Below, piece by piece: positions 36,302 to 44,845 of a stretch of 64,000 nt of DNA. Source of the stretch: Caldilineaceae bacterium. GTDB taxonomy: Bacteria; Chloroflexota; Anaerolineae; Caldilineales; Caldilineaceae. Below the pieces are notes generated by a model. The model saw nothing but the letters and a program-made list of their open reading frames with translations. It ran no database searches and was not told where the DNA came from. The stretch covers positions 1-64,000 of the forward strand of contig JAPOVP010000043.1 in assembly GCA_026708085.1 (NCBI GenBank), read 5' to 3'. The first letter of the stretch is position 1; the number at the start of each line of letters is the position of its first letter. Made by a program: the position numbers and the translations under genes.

Positions 36302-37213
36302 ATGCACTCGACACTCAAGACCGAGCGGCTGATTTTGCGACCTCTTGCGGCGGACGATGCGGAGGACCTTTTTGACGCGTACCGGCGGCCGGAAGCGATG
36401 CAGTTTATGGACGATCCGGCGCACTCTTCGGCGGCTGAGACAAAAGAGATGGTCGATGGAATGCTGGACGGGCCCGGGACGGTCTGGACGGTGCGCACGG
36501 CGGAGGACGGTCCGGCGCTGGGATATGTGGATTATATCGGCAATGCGGGCGTGCCGGGGATGGGCTATTTTCTGCACCCTGACCATTGGGGAAACGGCTA
36601 TACGAGCGAGGCTGTGCGGGCGGTGCTGGACTACGGTTTTGACGAGATGGGGCTGGACCGGGTGGAGCTGTGGATCAGTGAAGAGAACAGGGCATCTGTG
36701 CGTGTGGCTGAGAAGGTGGGATTCAGACGCCGGGGCAGGATGCGGCAGAAGTATCATCAGGACGAGACGGGCCATGATAAGCTCACCTACGGCATCACGG
36801 CGGAGCAGTGGCGCACGGGGCAACTGGCGGGCAACGCGCAGGCTGCATACCTGCTGGCGCCGATTCTGGCGGTGCCGGATGTTCAGGCTGCGGCGGAGTA
36901 TTATTGCGATAAGCTGGGATTCACGGTCGGCTTCCTGTACGGGGACCCGCCAACGCACGGCGGCATCCACCTGGGCGAATGGACGTCGGAGGGCGCGCAT
37001 ATTCAACTTTCTCTGACGGATCAACCGTTGCCGGAGAAACCGCCGGTGGGGTTTTATGTGTTTATGGGGGAGGACGTTGACGGCCTCTTTGGGAAATACC
37101 GAGCGGCGGGCGTTCGTATTGAACGGGAGCCGACGGACGAGCCGTGGGGGATGAGGGAGTTCGCGATTCGGGATTGCAATGGGTACCTGCTGCGCTTTGG
37201 CAGGCCGAGTTGA
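36302..37213 (+). CDS. GNAT acetyltransferase fused to a VOC (glyoxalase-like) domain
   Basis: A two-domain cytosolic protein of 303 residues. Residues 1-175 are a RimJ/RimL-type GNAT N-acetyltransferase: TERLILRPLAADDAEDLF at the start, GYFLHPDHWGNGYTSEA with the acetyl-CoA pyrophosphate loop, and ENRASVRVAEKVGFRRRG. Residues about 180-303 are a vicinal-oxygen-chelate domain: LAVPDVQAAAEYYCDKLGFTV, GGIHLGEW and DCNGYLLRFGRPS. Such VOC domains often bind or modify antibiotics or small metabolites. ATG 36302 has GGAG eight bases upstream; ATG 36269 has none. Confidence 0.87.
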   Translation: MHSTLKTERLILRPLAADDAEDLFDAYRRPEAMQFMDDPAHSSAAETKEMVDGMLDGPGTVWTVRTAEDGPALGYVDYIGNAGVPGMGYFLHPDHWGNGYTSEAVRAVLDYGFDEMGLDRVELWISEENRASVRVAEKVGFRRRGRMRQKYHQDETGHDKLTYGITAEQWRTGQLAGNAQAAYLLAPILAVPDVQAAAEYYCDKLGFTVGFLYGDPPTHGGIHLGEWTSEGAHIQLSLTDQPLPEKPPVGFYVFMGEDVDGLFGKYRAAGVRIEREPTDEPWGMREFAIRDCNGYLLRFGRPS

Positions 37214-37414
37214 TGGGAGGACTGTACAGATTGTGACCTTTCGGCTAGGACGAAGGTAAGAAACAATCTTTCAGGTCTTGGGGCTCTCGAACTGGACACA
37301 CAACAAATTGGGAAGTAACATTTAGCTCGTTGGCATAGACCTTTCTTCACCACTATATCGCCTTCACCCTTCGTACGACAAACTGTACGTTCAGACAGGC
37401 TTAAGAGAGATCCC
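37214..37414. other. Left border of AT-richer island
   Basis: About 200 bp without a gene. Base composition falls here from the GC-rich background, and stays low until about 41450. No att-like direct repeat, tRNA or integrase was seen at this border. The final AAGAGAGA before 37415 may serve as ribosome binding site for the GHKL gene. Confidence 0.35.
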
Positions 37415-39973
37415 ATGGCCAGTGATCCTTTGTTCGCTACTATTGGCACGATGGCTGACAGCATTGACGTGCGTCTCAGCTACAAGATCGTGGAATTGTT
37501 CTCGGAAGGTCTTTACTCAAGCCCAAACAAGGCCGTTGAGGAACTCGTCGCCAATTCCTTTGATGCTGGAGCAGAGCAGGTCCATGTGCTGCTTTCGCCA
37601 AACCTCCACGACCAAAATGCTACAATCGTCGTGATTGACGACGGCGAAGGGATGGACCAAGATGGACTGAAGCAGCACTGGCTCATTGGAATTAGCAACA
37701 AACGCCGCCTTTCCGAACCTCCACGGGATCGCAAGCAGATAGGAAAGTTTGGGATTGGAAAGCTAGCAACCTACGTGCTAGCTGACAGACTGACTCACAT
37801 TACTAAGCGCGGGGAGAAGTACTATTCTACTTCAATGGACTATAACAAGATTGATAGACGAGTAGACGGTGAAGTAGAGCCAAGAACACCGCTTAAGATT
37901 GACTTGAATGAACTTTCATTCGCGGAAGCACAACAGGCAGTCAAACAGTGGACGGAGACAACTGCCTTCAAATCAGCAGGCTTGACACTTTTCGGGAGGG
38001 ACAGCCCAGAATCGTGGACAGTAAGCATCATGTCTTCGCTTAAGGGAAAAGTGCATGAAATTCGGCTGGGTGTCCTGGAATGGGTGTTACGCACTGCATT
38101 GCCCTTACGTCCTGATTTTGGTATCTGGCTAAATGGCAGAAAACTCGCGCCGAGCAAAGAAGAAAAAGGGTTGATCAGACGCTGGGTCCTTGGAAGGGAT
38201 TTGGCCGAACTTCCTCGACCAGGTCCCAAAGAAATAACGACGCAAGAAGACGAGGACGTTGAAGCAACCAGCGAACACCGTTTCGGACTTGATGTCCCTG
38301 ACTTGGGACGCGTCACTGGTTATGCAGAAGTGTATGAAGACCTGCTAACCGGTAAGTCCGATAGGCTAGGAAGAAGCTATGGATTCTTTGTCTACGTATA
38401 CGGACGGCTCCTCAATGTGGTTGATGGGCACTTTGGAATCTCCCCAAATGAACTCAGGCATGGGACATTCGGGCGCTTCCGCCTTGTAGTCCACATTGAC
38501 GGGCTGGACCGCGGGCTTCGCTCGAATAGGGAGACAATCGGCGAAGGCCCTATGCTTGATACAGCACAAAACCTCTTGAGAGCAATATTCAACGCTGTCC
38601 GCCCTACATTGGAGAGGCATGACAAAGACGAAGAGCCAGGGGCCAAATTGTCTCGAAAGTTGGCCGATAGTCCAGCGAGTCTGTCACGCAGACCCATTGT
38701 AGGTCTCGCAAAAGCAGTTGCTGAGGGCAGACTGAAATCTCGTTACCTGATAGTCCCTCAGTTCACGTCGCAAGAGGAGCGCGAGGCGTTCCTTGACTTA
38801 CTCGATAACCGAGCCAACAATCCCGGAAAGTTTGTTACAACTGTAACCGACGATTTTGAGGGCTCGGGACGAGACGGCCTCGTGAGGTTCGACCCGCAGT
38901 CAGGCACATTACTTCTCAACAGGTGGCATGATTTTGTCTCCACTTTTCATGACGCTTTCACACATCGAAGGTTCGGACAGCCTCTTGAACTATTCGCCAT
39001 GGCCGAAGTTCTGACCGAAGCCCATTTGTACGCAGTTGGTGTAAAACCACAGGACATTGAAGAATTCCTATCAGAACGAAACCAACTCTTACGATACCTC
39101 GCAAACGAATCGGGACAGCAGAGCGCTTTATCCATCGCAAATGCGCTTTCCGACGCTAGAAACAACCCAGATCGTTTGGAGGAATGTGTTTGTATTGCCT
39201 TCCGCTGCCTCGGCTTCGATGTCACTCAATTTGGCAAGCGAGGGCAACCAGACGGCGTGGCCACAGCTAATCTCTTCCCAGATAAGAGAGGGAACCCACA
39301 ACATTACAGGGTGAGCCTAGAAGCGAAGAGTAAAGAGCATCATGGAGCGAGGGTGTCGGAGCAAGACGTAAACCCCGCTGCTGTAGTTCGGCATCGCGAC
39401 GAGTTCAAATGCGAACACGCTGTGGTAATTGGCCCGGACTTTCAGACTTCACAAGGGGAGGAATCGGCGCTCGGGAAGTCCATCAAAGAATATCGCGACA
39501 AATCGAAGCAATCAGGAGAGCACAGAACAGTTTCCCTAATGACAATAGACGACCTTGCCCGGCTCGTAAGGCTTCGTCCCATAAAGCAGATTGGATTGAG
39601 GAAAATCCGCGAACTTTTCCAAGAATGTAGTCTTCCCCAGGAAAGTTACCGATGGATTGATTCAATACACAGGTTACCAGTTGAGAATCCGCCATACGGC
39701 AGAATTGTGGAAACAATACACGAATTACAAAAGGAGTTTCCTCTTGAGCCGGTACGATATTCAGGGCTTCGCGTCGCGCTGAGGAATTTGACTCCTCCCA
39801 TTACTTTTGGGAAAGACAGCGAACTTTACGACCTATGCTTTGCCATGGCCCAGATGGCGCCCGGTGCCATTTACGCTACGTCAGAAAAAGTTGATCTGGA
39901 CCAGAGCGTTGAAAATGTGATTGCCGCAATTGAGACAGCTTTGCATGACTATCCCCCTGACAAGAGCTTGTGA
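37415..39973 (+). CDS. GHKL (MORC/MutL-like) ATPase fused to a PD-(D/E)XK nuclease domain
   Basis: An 852-residue protein with all N-terminal GHKL ATPase motifs: Glu43 and Asn47 in EELVANSFDAGA, DDGEGMD at 75-81 and GKFGIGK at 110-116. A transducer-like region follows (NGRKLAPS, YGFFVYVYGRLLNVVDGHFG to about 400). The C-terminal part holds a restriction-endonuclease-like core: helix LEECVCIAFRCLGFDV, GQPDGV with Asp613, and, after a 22-residue insert, LEAKSK with Glu636 and Lys638. ATP-gated DNA cleavage is inferred. A DNA methyltransferase starts 10 bp downstream. Base composition is clearly more AT-rich than the surroundings (24 G+C in the 60 bases at 37801), a sign of transfer. Confidence 0.82.
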   Translation: MASDPLFATIGTMADSIDVRLSYKIVELFSEGLYSSPNKAVEELVANSFDAGAEQVHVLLSPNLHDQNATIVVIDDGEGMDQDGLKQHWLIGISNKRRLSEPPRDRKQIGKFGIGKLATYVLADRLTHITKRGEKYYSTSMDYNKIDRRVDGEVEPRTPLKIDLNELSFAEAQQAVKQWTETTAFKSAGLTLFGRDSPESWTVSIMSSLKGKVHEIRLGVLEWVLRTALPLRPDFGIWLNGRKLAPSKEEKGLIRRWVLGRDLAELPRPGPKEITTQEDEDVEATSEHRFGLDVPDLGRVTGYAEVYEDLLTGKSDRLGRSYGFFVYVYGRLLNVVDGHFGISPNELRHGTFGRFRLVVHIDGLDRGLRSNRETIGEGPMLDTAQNLLRAIFNAVRPTLERHDKDEEPGAKLSRKLADSPASLSRRPIVGLAKAVAEGRLKSRYLIVPQFTSQEEREAFLDLLDNRANNPGKFVTTVTDDFEGSGRDGLVRFDPQSGTLLLNRWHDFVSTFHDAFTHRRFGQPLELFAMAEVLTEAHLYAVGVKPQDIEEFLSERNQLLRYLANESGQQSALSIANALSDARNNPDRLEECVCIAFRCLGFDVTQFGKRGQPDGVATANLFPDKRGNPQHYRVSLEAKSKEHHGARVSEQDVNPAAVVRHRDEFKCEHAVVIGPDFQTSQGEESALGKSIKEYRDKSKQSGEHRTVSLMTIDDLARLVRLRPIKQIGLRKIRELFQECSLPQESYRWIDSIHRLPVENPPYGRIVETIHELQKEFPLEPVRYSGLRVALRNLTPPITFGKDSELYDLCFAMAQMAPGAIYATSEKVDLDQSVENVIAAIETALHDYPPDKSL

Positions 39974-39983
39974 GAGGCCAGAT

Positions 39984-41222
39984 ATGTCGGACATCTTAAA
40001 TGGAAGAACCGTCATCGAAATCCTAGGACGAAACCCGGTCCATCCATTCCCTGCTCGGATGGCTCCAGGCCTTGCTCTTGACGCAATTGCAGAAACCAAC
40101 CAACCCTTACGCATACTCGATCCCATGTCTGGCTCTGGAACAGTACTTGCTGTCGCTCAGTCTAGGGGACACCATGCCATCGGTCTAGATATCGACCCAC
40201 TTTCTGTTCTCATTTCAAGGGTTTGGACGACACCAGTTGATGCAGAATCCTTGCTAGAGCAGGGAACGCAAGTTCTGGAACGGGCTCAATGCGGGTTCAC
40301 ATCGCTCGAAGAAGGTGACGCATACCCCTTAGGCTCGGACGATGAAACCAAAGGCTTCCTAAGTTTCTGGTTCGATGGCAACGCGCGTCGGCAACTAACT
40401 TTGCTAGCCTCTGCCATCAAAGAAATTAAGTGCAGAAGAATTCGCAGTGCGCTTTGGTGTGCCTTTTCTCGCCTAATTATTGCCAAGAAGTCGGGGGCAT
40501 CGTTAGCGATGGACTTGTCTCACAGCCGGCCGCATCGCGTCTTCAAACGTGCACCATCAGAACCATTTGGAAATTTCTTGTCTGCTGTGAATCGCGTTGC
40601 CAAGAACTGTTTAGACAATAGAACTCGAGCCCCTGGGCCTTCGACTACAGTACATGAAGGGGATGCCCGTAGTCTGCCTCTTGATGACGGCTCAATTGAC
40701 CTAGTACTTACGTCCCCTCCGTACTTAAACGCGATCGACTACTTTCGATGCAGCAAATTCTCCTTAGTCTGGATGGGATATTCCATTGAGGAACTACGCA
40801 GCCGTAGGTCGGTTTCGGTTGGAACTGAGGTCGGGAAAGAAGCGGACAATGACCATGAGATTCAAGACGTCTTCTCCGCGTTGGACTTAAACCCGGTATT
40901 GGAAACGAGGCAGAGAAAGATTCTTGCGCGGTACATTGACGACATGAGGCGCGTCGTTAGAGAAACTGCCAGAGTCCTCGTTCATGAAGGACAGGCAGTA
41001 TATGTGATTGGTGAGAACACAGTACGGGGCACGTATATCCCCAATGCCATCATTGTGGAGGCGGTTGCGAATTCTGCGGGTCTCCGTTGCAAAGCGAAGC
41101 GTTCCAGGGAACTGCCGGCGAACCGTCGATACTTGCCTCCACCGGCTACACAGTCGGCAAAAGCCTCGCTTGGTGGACGATTGCGCCGAGAGATAATTCT
41201 CACATTTGAGAAAACGAACTGA
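39984..41222 (+). CDS. DNA methyltransferase (N4-cytosine/N6-adenine type)
   Basis: A 412-residue amino-methyltransferase. SAM-binding motif I is LDPMSGSGTV at 45-54 with the acidic LDIDP following; catalytic motif IV is TSPPY at 243-247, a form common in N4-cytosine enzymes but also seen in N6-adenine ones. The order motif I, about 180 residues that could include target recognition, then motif IV, resembles alpha-type arrangement. A C-terminal part has VYVIGENTVRGTYIPN. ATG 39984 is preferred (GAGAGG upstream); the frame from 39921 overlaps the upstream gene. Tight 10-bp coupling to the GHKL-nuclease suggests it protects self DNA from it. Confidence 0.88.
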   Translation: MSDILNGRTVIEILGRNPVHPFPARMAPGLALDAIAETNQPLRILDPMSGSGTVLAVAQSRGHHAIGLDIDPLSVLISRVWTTPVDAESLLEQGTQVLERAQCGFTSLEEGDAYPLGSDDETKGFLSFWFDGNARRQLTLLASAIKEIKCRRIRSALWCAFSRLIIAKKSGASLAMDLSHSRPHRVFKRAPSEPFGNFLSAVNRVAKNCLDNRTRAPGPSTTVHEGDARSLPLDDGSIDLVLTSPPYLNAIDYFRCSKFSLVWMGYSIEELRSRRSVSVGTEVGKEADNDHEIQDVFSALDLNPVLETRQRKILARYIDDMRRVVRETARVLVHEGQAVYVIGENTVRGTYIPNAIIVEAVANSAGLRCKAKRSRELPANRRYLPPPATQSAKASLGGRLRREIILTFEKTN

Positions 41223-41454
41223 ACTTAGAGAAGATTCTTCATACTCACTAGGGTTTTGCATTAGCTACAAGCGAAAGTTATCGAAGGGACCCTCGTTGCT
41301 ACTTGCTTCAAAATCTCTCTTTTGTTTGGCTGGCAATGAGGCAAAACCATTTTAGGGTAGGCACGTCTCCTCCAAGACGAACAGTTCTCATCTTGCTAGC
41401 CTTTCATCCTTTACAGCAAGAGAATATCCTCTCATTGCAGCGAAAGACATCTCA
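41223..41454. other. Right border of AT-richer island
   Basis: About 230 bp without a gene. The sequence is still AT-rich (for example AAGTTATCGAAGGGACC and long A/T runs), and background composition returns inside the next gene. No direct repeat matching the left border, integrase or tRNA was seen. Confidence 0.35.
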
Positions 41455-42738
41455 ATGATGAGCACATATAAAGGTCGGAAGCTCTGGAACTTCGCGCTTG
41501 AACGAGGCATGAGCCGGCGTCGTTTTTTGCAGATGCTATCGGCTGGCGGGACTGCGGCTGTGCTGGCGTCCTGTGCTGGATTGCCACTGCCCACGGCGAC
41601 GGCGCCGACCGCTGACGATAGCACGGAAGAAGTTCCTCAATTCAGCAAGGACCCGGCACCATTCATCGATCTCGACGGCGGGAATCTGGAAGCCCGACTG
41701 GAAAACATGCAGGGACTGATCACTCCCAGCCGGTTCTTTTTTGTACGCAACAACTCGGTCAGCCTGGAAGTCGACGCGGCTGACTGGCGGCTCTCCGTCG
41801 AGGGCGACGCGGTTTCCAATCGATTGGAACTTTCCTACGATGACATTTTGAATCTGCCCAGCAGGACGTTAATTTCCTACCTGGAATGCGCGGGCAACCA
41901 ACGGGCCATGTTCGACTTGGTGAAAGGGCGGGCGGCAAAAGGGACGCAGTGGAAAACGGGGGCGGTGGGCAACGGCGTATGGACAGGCGCGGCGATGCGG
42001 GACGTGCTCGAGCGGGCGGGCATCACCGAAGAGGCGGTCAGCGTGCTTTTGGTTGGGCTGGACACGGGTTCGCCGGAAGAGGGATTCCGACGCGTCATGC
42101 CGGTCGAAAAGGCGATGGATCCAGATACGATGCTGGCCTATGCGCTGAATGGTGAGGCGCTGCCGAGGGATCATGGCTTCCCATTGCGGGCGCTGGCGCC
42201 CGGGTGGGTCGGGGCTGCCAATGTAAAGTGGCTAGGGCGAATCGTGGTCTCGTCGAAACAGCTTTGGACCCGAAACAACACGACCTCATACACGTTGATC
42301 GGCGATGCCTATCCACCGGAAGGTGAAGCGCTGGGCAAGCCGTTGACAGTGCAGACGGTCAAGAGCGCGCTGGCGCTGCCGTGGCCGGCAGAGTTGGGGG
42401 CGGGGGAGCACCGCATATATGGCTTTGCGCACTCGCCGAACGGGCCGATTGCGGAAGTGGAGTGGAGCAGCAGTTCCGGGGAGACATGGAACGTCTCTAC
42501 GCTGGAAGAGCCGCAGATTCAAGCGGAATTCGGGCATCTAGCGGAAGATTTCAGCGACAGCGCATTCAGATATTCCTGGACGCGTTTCGGCTTTACTTGG
42601 GATGCGGGACGGGGCGAGCACACGATTATGACGCGGGCGACGGACGCCGCGGGCAATACGCAACCAGACGAAATTCCTTTCAATGAGAAGGGTTATCTAT
42701 TCAACCAGCCGTTACCCCATCCGATACGGGTAACGTAG
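41455..42738 (+). CDS. Sulfite oxidase-family molybdopterin oxidoreductase, Tat-exported
   Basis: Mononuclear Mo enzyme of 427 residues. The N-terminus has a twin-arginine motif (MSRRRFLQM, residues 19-27) and a lipobox-like LASC ending at Cys40, so it is probably exported and possibly lipid-anchored. The oxidoreductase Moco domain has the Mo-ligand Cys145 in LECAGN, and later RVMPVEKAMDPDTMLAYALNGE, LPRDHGFPLRALAPGW and NVKWLGRI. The C-terminal Mo-co dimerisation domain ends with TWDAGRGEHTIMTRATDAAGN. This is the SorA/SoxC layout without a heme domain. The electron acceptor is unknown. Start ATG 41455 or 41458. Confidence 0.9.
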   Translation: MMSTYKGRKLWNFALERGMSRRRFLQMLSAGGTAAVLASCAGLPLPTATAPTADDSTEEVPQFSKDPAPFIDLDGGNLEARLENMQGLITPSRFFFVRNNSVSLEVDAADWRLSVEGDAVSNRLELSYDDILNLPSRTLISYLECAGNQRAMFDLVKGRAAKGTQWKTGAVGNGVWTGAAMRDVLERAGITEEAVSVLLVGLDTGSPEEGFRRVMPVEKAMDPDTMLAYALNGEALPRDHGFPLRALAPGWVGAANVKWLGRIVVSSKQLWTRNNTTSYTLIGDAYPPEGEALGKPLTVQTVKSALALPWPAELGAGEHRIYGFAHSPNGPIAEVEWSSSSGETWNVSTLEEPQIQAEFGHLAEDFSDSAFRYSWTRFGFTWDAGRGEHTIMTRATDAAGNTQPDEIPFNEKGYLFNQPLPHPIRVT

Positions 42739-42770
42739 TCCTGACAGGACCGGCTTGCACGAGGCACGCT

Positions 42771-44672
42771 ATGAATGAGATCGCAGACCATACACGAATC
42801 GTATCCGTCGAGGAGATGCAGCGCCTGGAAAAGGAGGCCGATGCGGGCGGTCAGAGCTATGCGGCGATGATGGAGCAGGCGGGGACTGCCCTGGCCGAAG
42901 CGATCCAGGAGAGCTATTCGGGGGGCGCGGACCGGTCGGTGCTGGTGCTGGTGGGGCCGGGCAACAACGGCGGCGACGGGCTGGTGTGCGCGCGTCATCT
43001 CTGCGACGCCGGATACCGTGTCCGGGTTTATCTGTGGGCGAGGGGCGGGGTTCCGGCAAAGGAAGGAGAGGCTGGAAAGAGAGAGAGGAAGGGGACGCCG
43101 AAAGGTAAGGCCAAGCCGAAGGAGGACTACCAGGGCCACTTGGGGAAGGTACTCGATCGAAATGTGCCGACGCAAAGCGCCGAAGAGGACAAGGATGGGG
43201 TGCAACTTCGGGCGTGGCTGGACGACTCAGATATTGTGGTTGACGCGTTGCTGGGGACCGGCGCCAACCGCCCGATCGAGGGGAAGCTGGCCGGCGTCCT
43301 GAAGCAGGTGATCGAAGTTCGCAAGAATCGCATGTCAACTGCAGGAGACTCGGCATATGAAGCCGGCTCTGAAGATGCGTTGGAAAGGGGTGAAGGAGAA
43401 ACGCGGCCGCCGCTGGCAGTGGTCGCCGTGGATGTACCCAGCGGTTTGAACGCGGACAGCGGTGCGCTCGATCCGGTTACGGTGCCGGCCGATATGACGG
43501 TGACCTTTGGTTGCGCAAAGGCGGGGCACTTTCAGTTCCCGGGCGCGGGGGTCATTGGCGAACTGGCGGTGGCGGATATCGGCATCCCTCCGGAACTGAC
43601 GGCCGATTTGCGGACGTTTTTCTTGACGCCGGAACAGGTTTCCGGTCTATTGCCGACGCGCAGCCGAAACAGCCACAAGGGGTCTTTCGGTAAGGGGATG
43701 GCGGTGGTGGGCAGCGTCAACTACCCCGGGGCGGCTTACCTCAGCTGTGCGGCAATGGGGCGAGTGGGCGCGGGGCTGGTAACCGGCGCGATTCCCCAGC
43801 CGGTGTGGGTGCCTGTGTCTTCGGCGTTGTCTGAACCGACGTGGATTCTTCTCAGCCACGACCTGGGCGTGGTGAACGAGGCCGCGGCCGCCAACGTGAG
43901 CGCAAGGCTGGAGGAATATGACGCATTGCTCATAGGCTGCGGGCTGGGCCAGGAGAACGCAACGCGCGGATTCATGGAGCGCTTGCTGCGCAGAAATCAT
44001 CGACAGCGGCCGTCGGCGTTGCCGAGAGCATTTGCGGGCTCTGACGGCGAGATTTCTGCGGAGGAGGCGGGGGCGTCAGGCCAGAGGACTGCCTCCGGCA
44101 GCGAGGCGGACGGGGATCCTGCGGCTGACTCGCCGTTCGGTCCGATCCGCCGCCGGGACCAGCTGCCGGCGGATTCGCTTCCGCTGCCGCCGACCGTCAT
44201 CGATGCGGACGGTTTGAACAATCTGGCGCAGCTGGACGACTGGCCGGCGCTTCTGCCGGCTGACTGTGTGCTGACTCCGCACCCGGCGGAGATGGCCCGC
44301 CTTTGCGGTTTTGGCTCGGTGGAGGAGGTGGCATCTGATCGCTGGAACCTGGCGCGGGAGCGGGCCGCGGCATGGCAGGCGGTTGTTCTTCTGAAAGGCC
44401 CCTACACGGTAATCGCGGCGCCGGGCGGAGACCTTGCCGTCCTACCAGTTGCTACAGCAGCCCTGGCTACGGCGGGAACAGGCGACATTCTGGCCGGCGC
44501 CATCACCGGCCTGCTGGCGCAGGGGCTGTCTCCTTTTCATGCCGCGTGCCTGGGGGCCTGGCTCCACGGGCGGGCGGGGGAACTGTGCGAAGAGCGGATC
44601 GGATGTGCGGGGGTTGTCGCCAGTGATCTGCTGCCGCTCTTGCCGGCGGCGATGAACGAGTTGCGGGGGTGA
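42771..44672 (+). CDS. nnr: Bifunctional NAD(P)H-hydrate epimerase / ADP-dependent dehydratase
   Basis: Repairs damaged NAD(P)HX: the N-terminal YjeF_N domain epimerises R-NAD(P)HX and the C-terminal ribokinase-like domain dehydrates it. Epimerase landmarks are GNNGGDGLVCARHL near residue 65 and VDVPSGLNADSG near 222; dehydratase landmarks are NSHKGSFGKGMAVVGS near 300, TVIDADGLNNLAQ, LTPHPAEMARL, LLKGPYTVIAAP and ATAGTGDILAGAITG. At 633 residues it is longer than the usual 500 or so, because of three charged, low-complexity inserts near 100-125, 188-215 and 410-470. It follows the sulfite oxidase-like gene by 32 bp. Confidence 0.93.
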   Translation: MNEIADHTRIVSVEEMQRLEKEADAGGQSYAAMMEQAGTALAEAIQESYSGGADRSVLVLVGPGNNGGDGLVCARHLCDAGYRVRVYLWARGGVPAKEGEAGKRERKGTPKGKAKPKEDYQGHLGKVLDRNVPTQSAEEDKDGVQLRAWLDDSDIVVDALLGTGANRPIEGKLAGVLKQVIEVRKNRMSTAGDSAYEAGSEDALERGEGETRPPLAVVAVDVPSGLNADSGALDPVTVPADMTVTFGCAKAGHFQFPGAGVIGELAVADIGIPPELTADLRTFFLTPEQVSGLLPTRSRNSHKGSFGKGMAVVGSVNYPGAAYLSCAAMGRVGAGLVTGAIPQPVWVPVSSALSEPTWILLSHDLGVVNEAAAANVSARLEEYDALLIGCGLGQENATRGFMERLLRRNHRQRPSALPRAFAGSDGEISAEEAGASGQRTASGSEADGDPAADSPFGPIRRRDQLPADSLPLPPTVIDADGLNNLAQLDDWPALLPADCVLTPHPAEMARLCGFGSVEEVASDRWNLARERAAAWQAVVLLKGPYTVIAAPGGDLAVLPVATAALATAGTGDILAGAITGLLAQGLSPFHAACLGAWLHGRAGELCEERIGCAGVVASDLLPLLPAAMNELRG

Positions 44673-44754
44673 GGAATTGGGCAGGTGGTGAGTGGTGGCG
44701 TCGCCGGTCTGGAGGATCGGGCTGAACAGTTCCTGGATTTCCGCGGGGCGCTTG

Positions 44755-44812
44755 CTTTTATCGGGGTGCGGGCCTGGGCACCCACAAGGGGTGCCCCTAC
44801 GAGGGACGGCCG
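44755..44812. repeat. Hairpin repeat (CACAAGGGGTGCCCC type)
   Basis: GGGCACCC at 44776-44783 pairs perfectly with 44789-44796 around the loop ACAAG. The surrounding text (GGTGCGGGCCTGGGCACCC and CCCCTACGAGGG) resembles 56060-56090 (GGGCGGGCACAAGGCCGGCC then CCTACAGGG), so it looks like a second dispersed intergenic repeat family, also with the ACAAGG core. It lies between the convergent NAD(P)HX repair and aldolase genes and could act as a terminator. Confidence 0.55.
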
Positions 44813-44845
44813 GGGGGAAGGAAATGTCAACGGGCCCCAGATGGA

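Noticed and set aside
35852-37024. 390-codon minus-strand frame spanning repeat copy B and the GNAT gene
   Set aside because: It runs through a repeat and opposite a two-domain protein; translation looks random.
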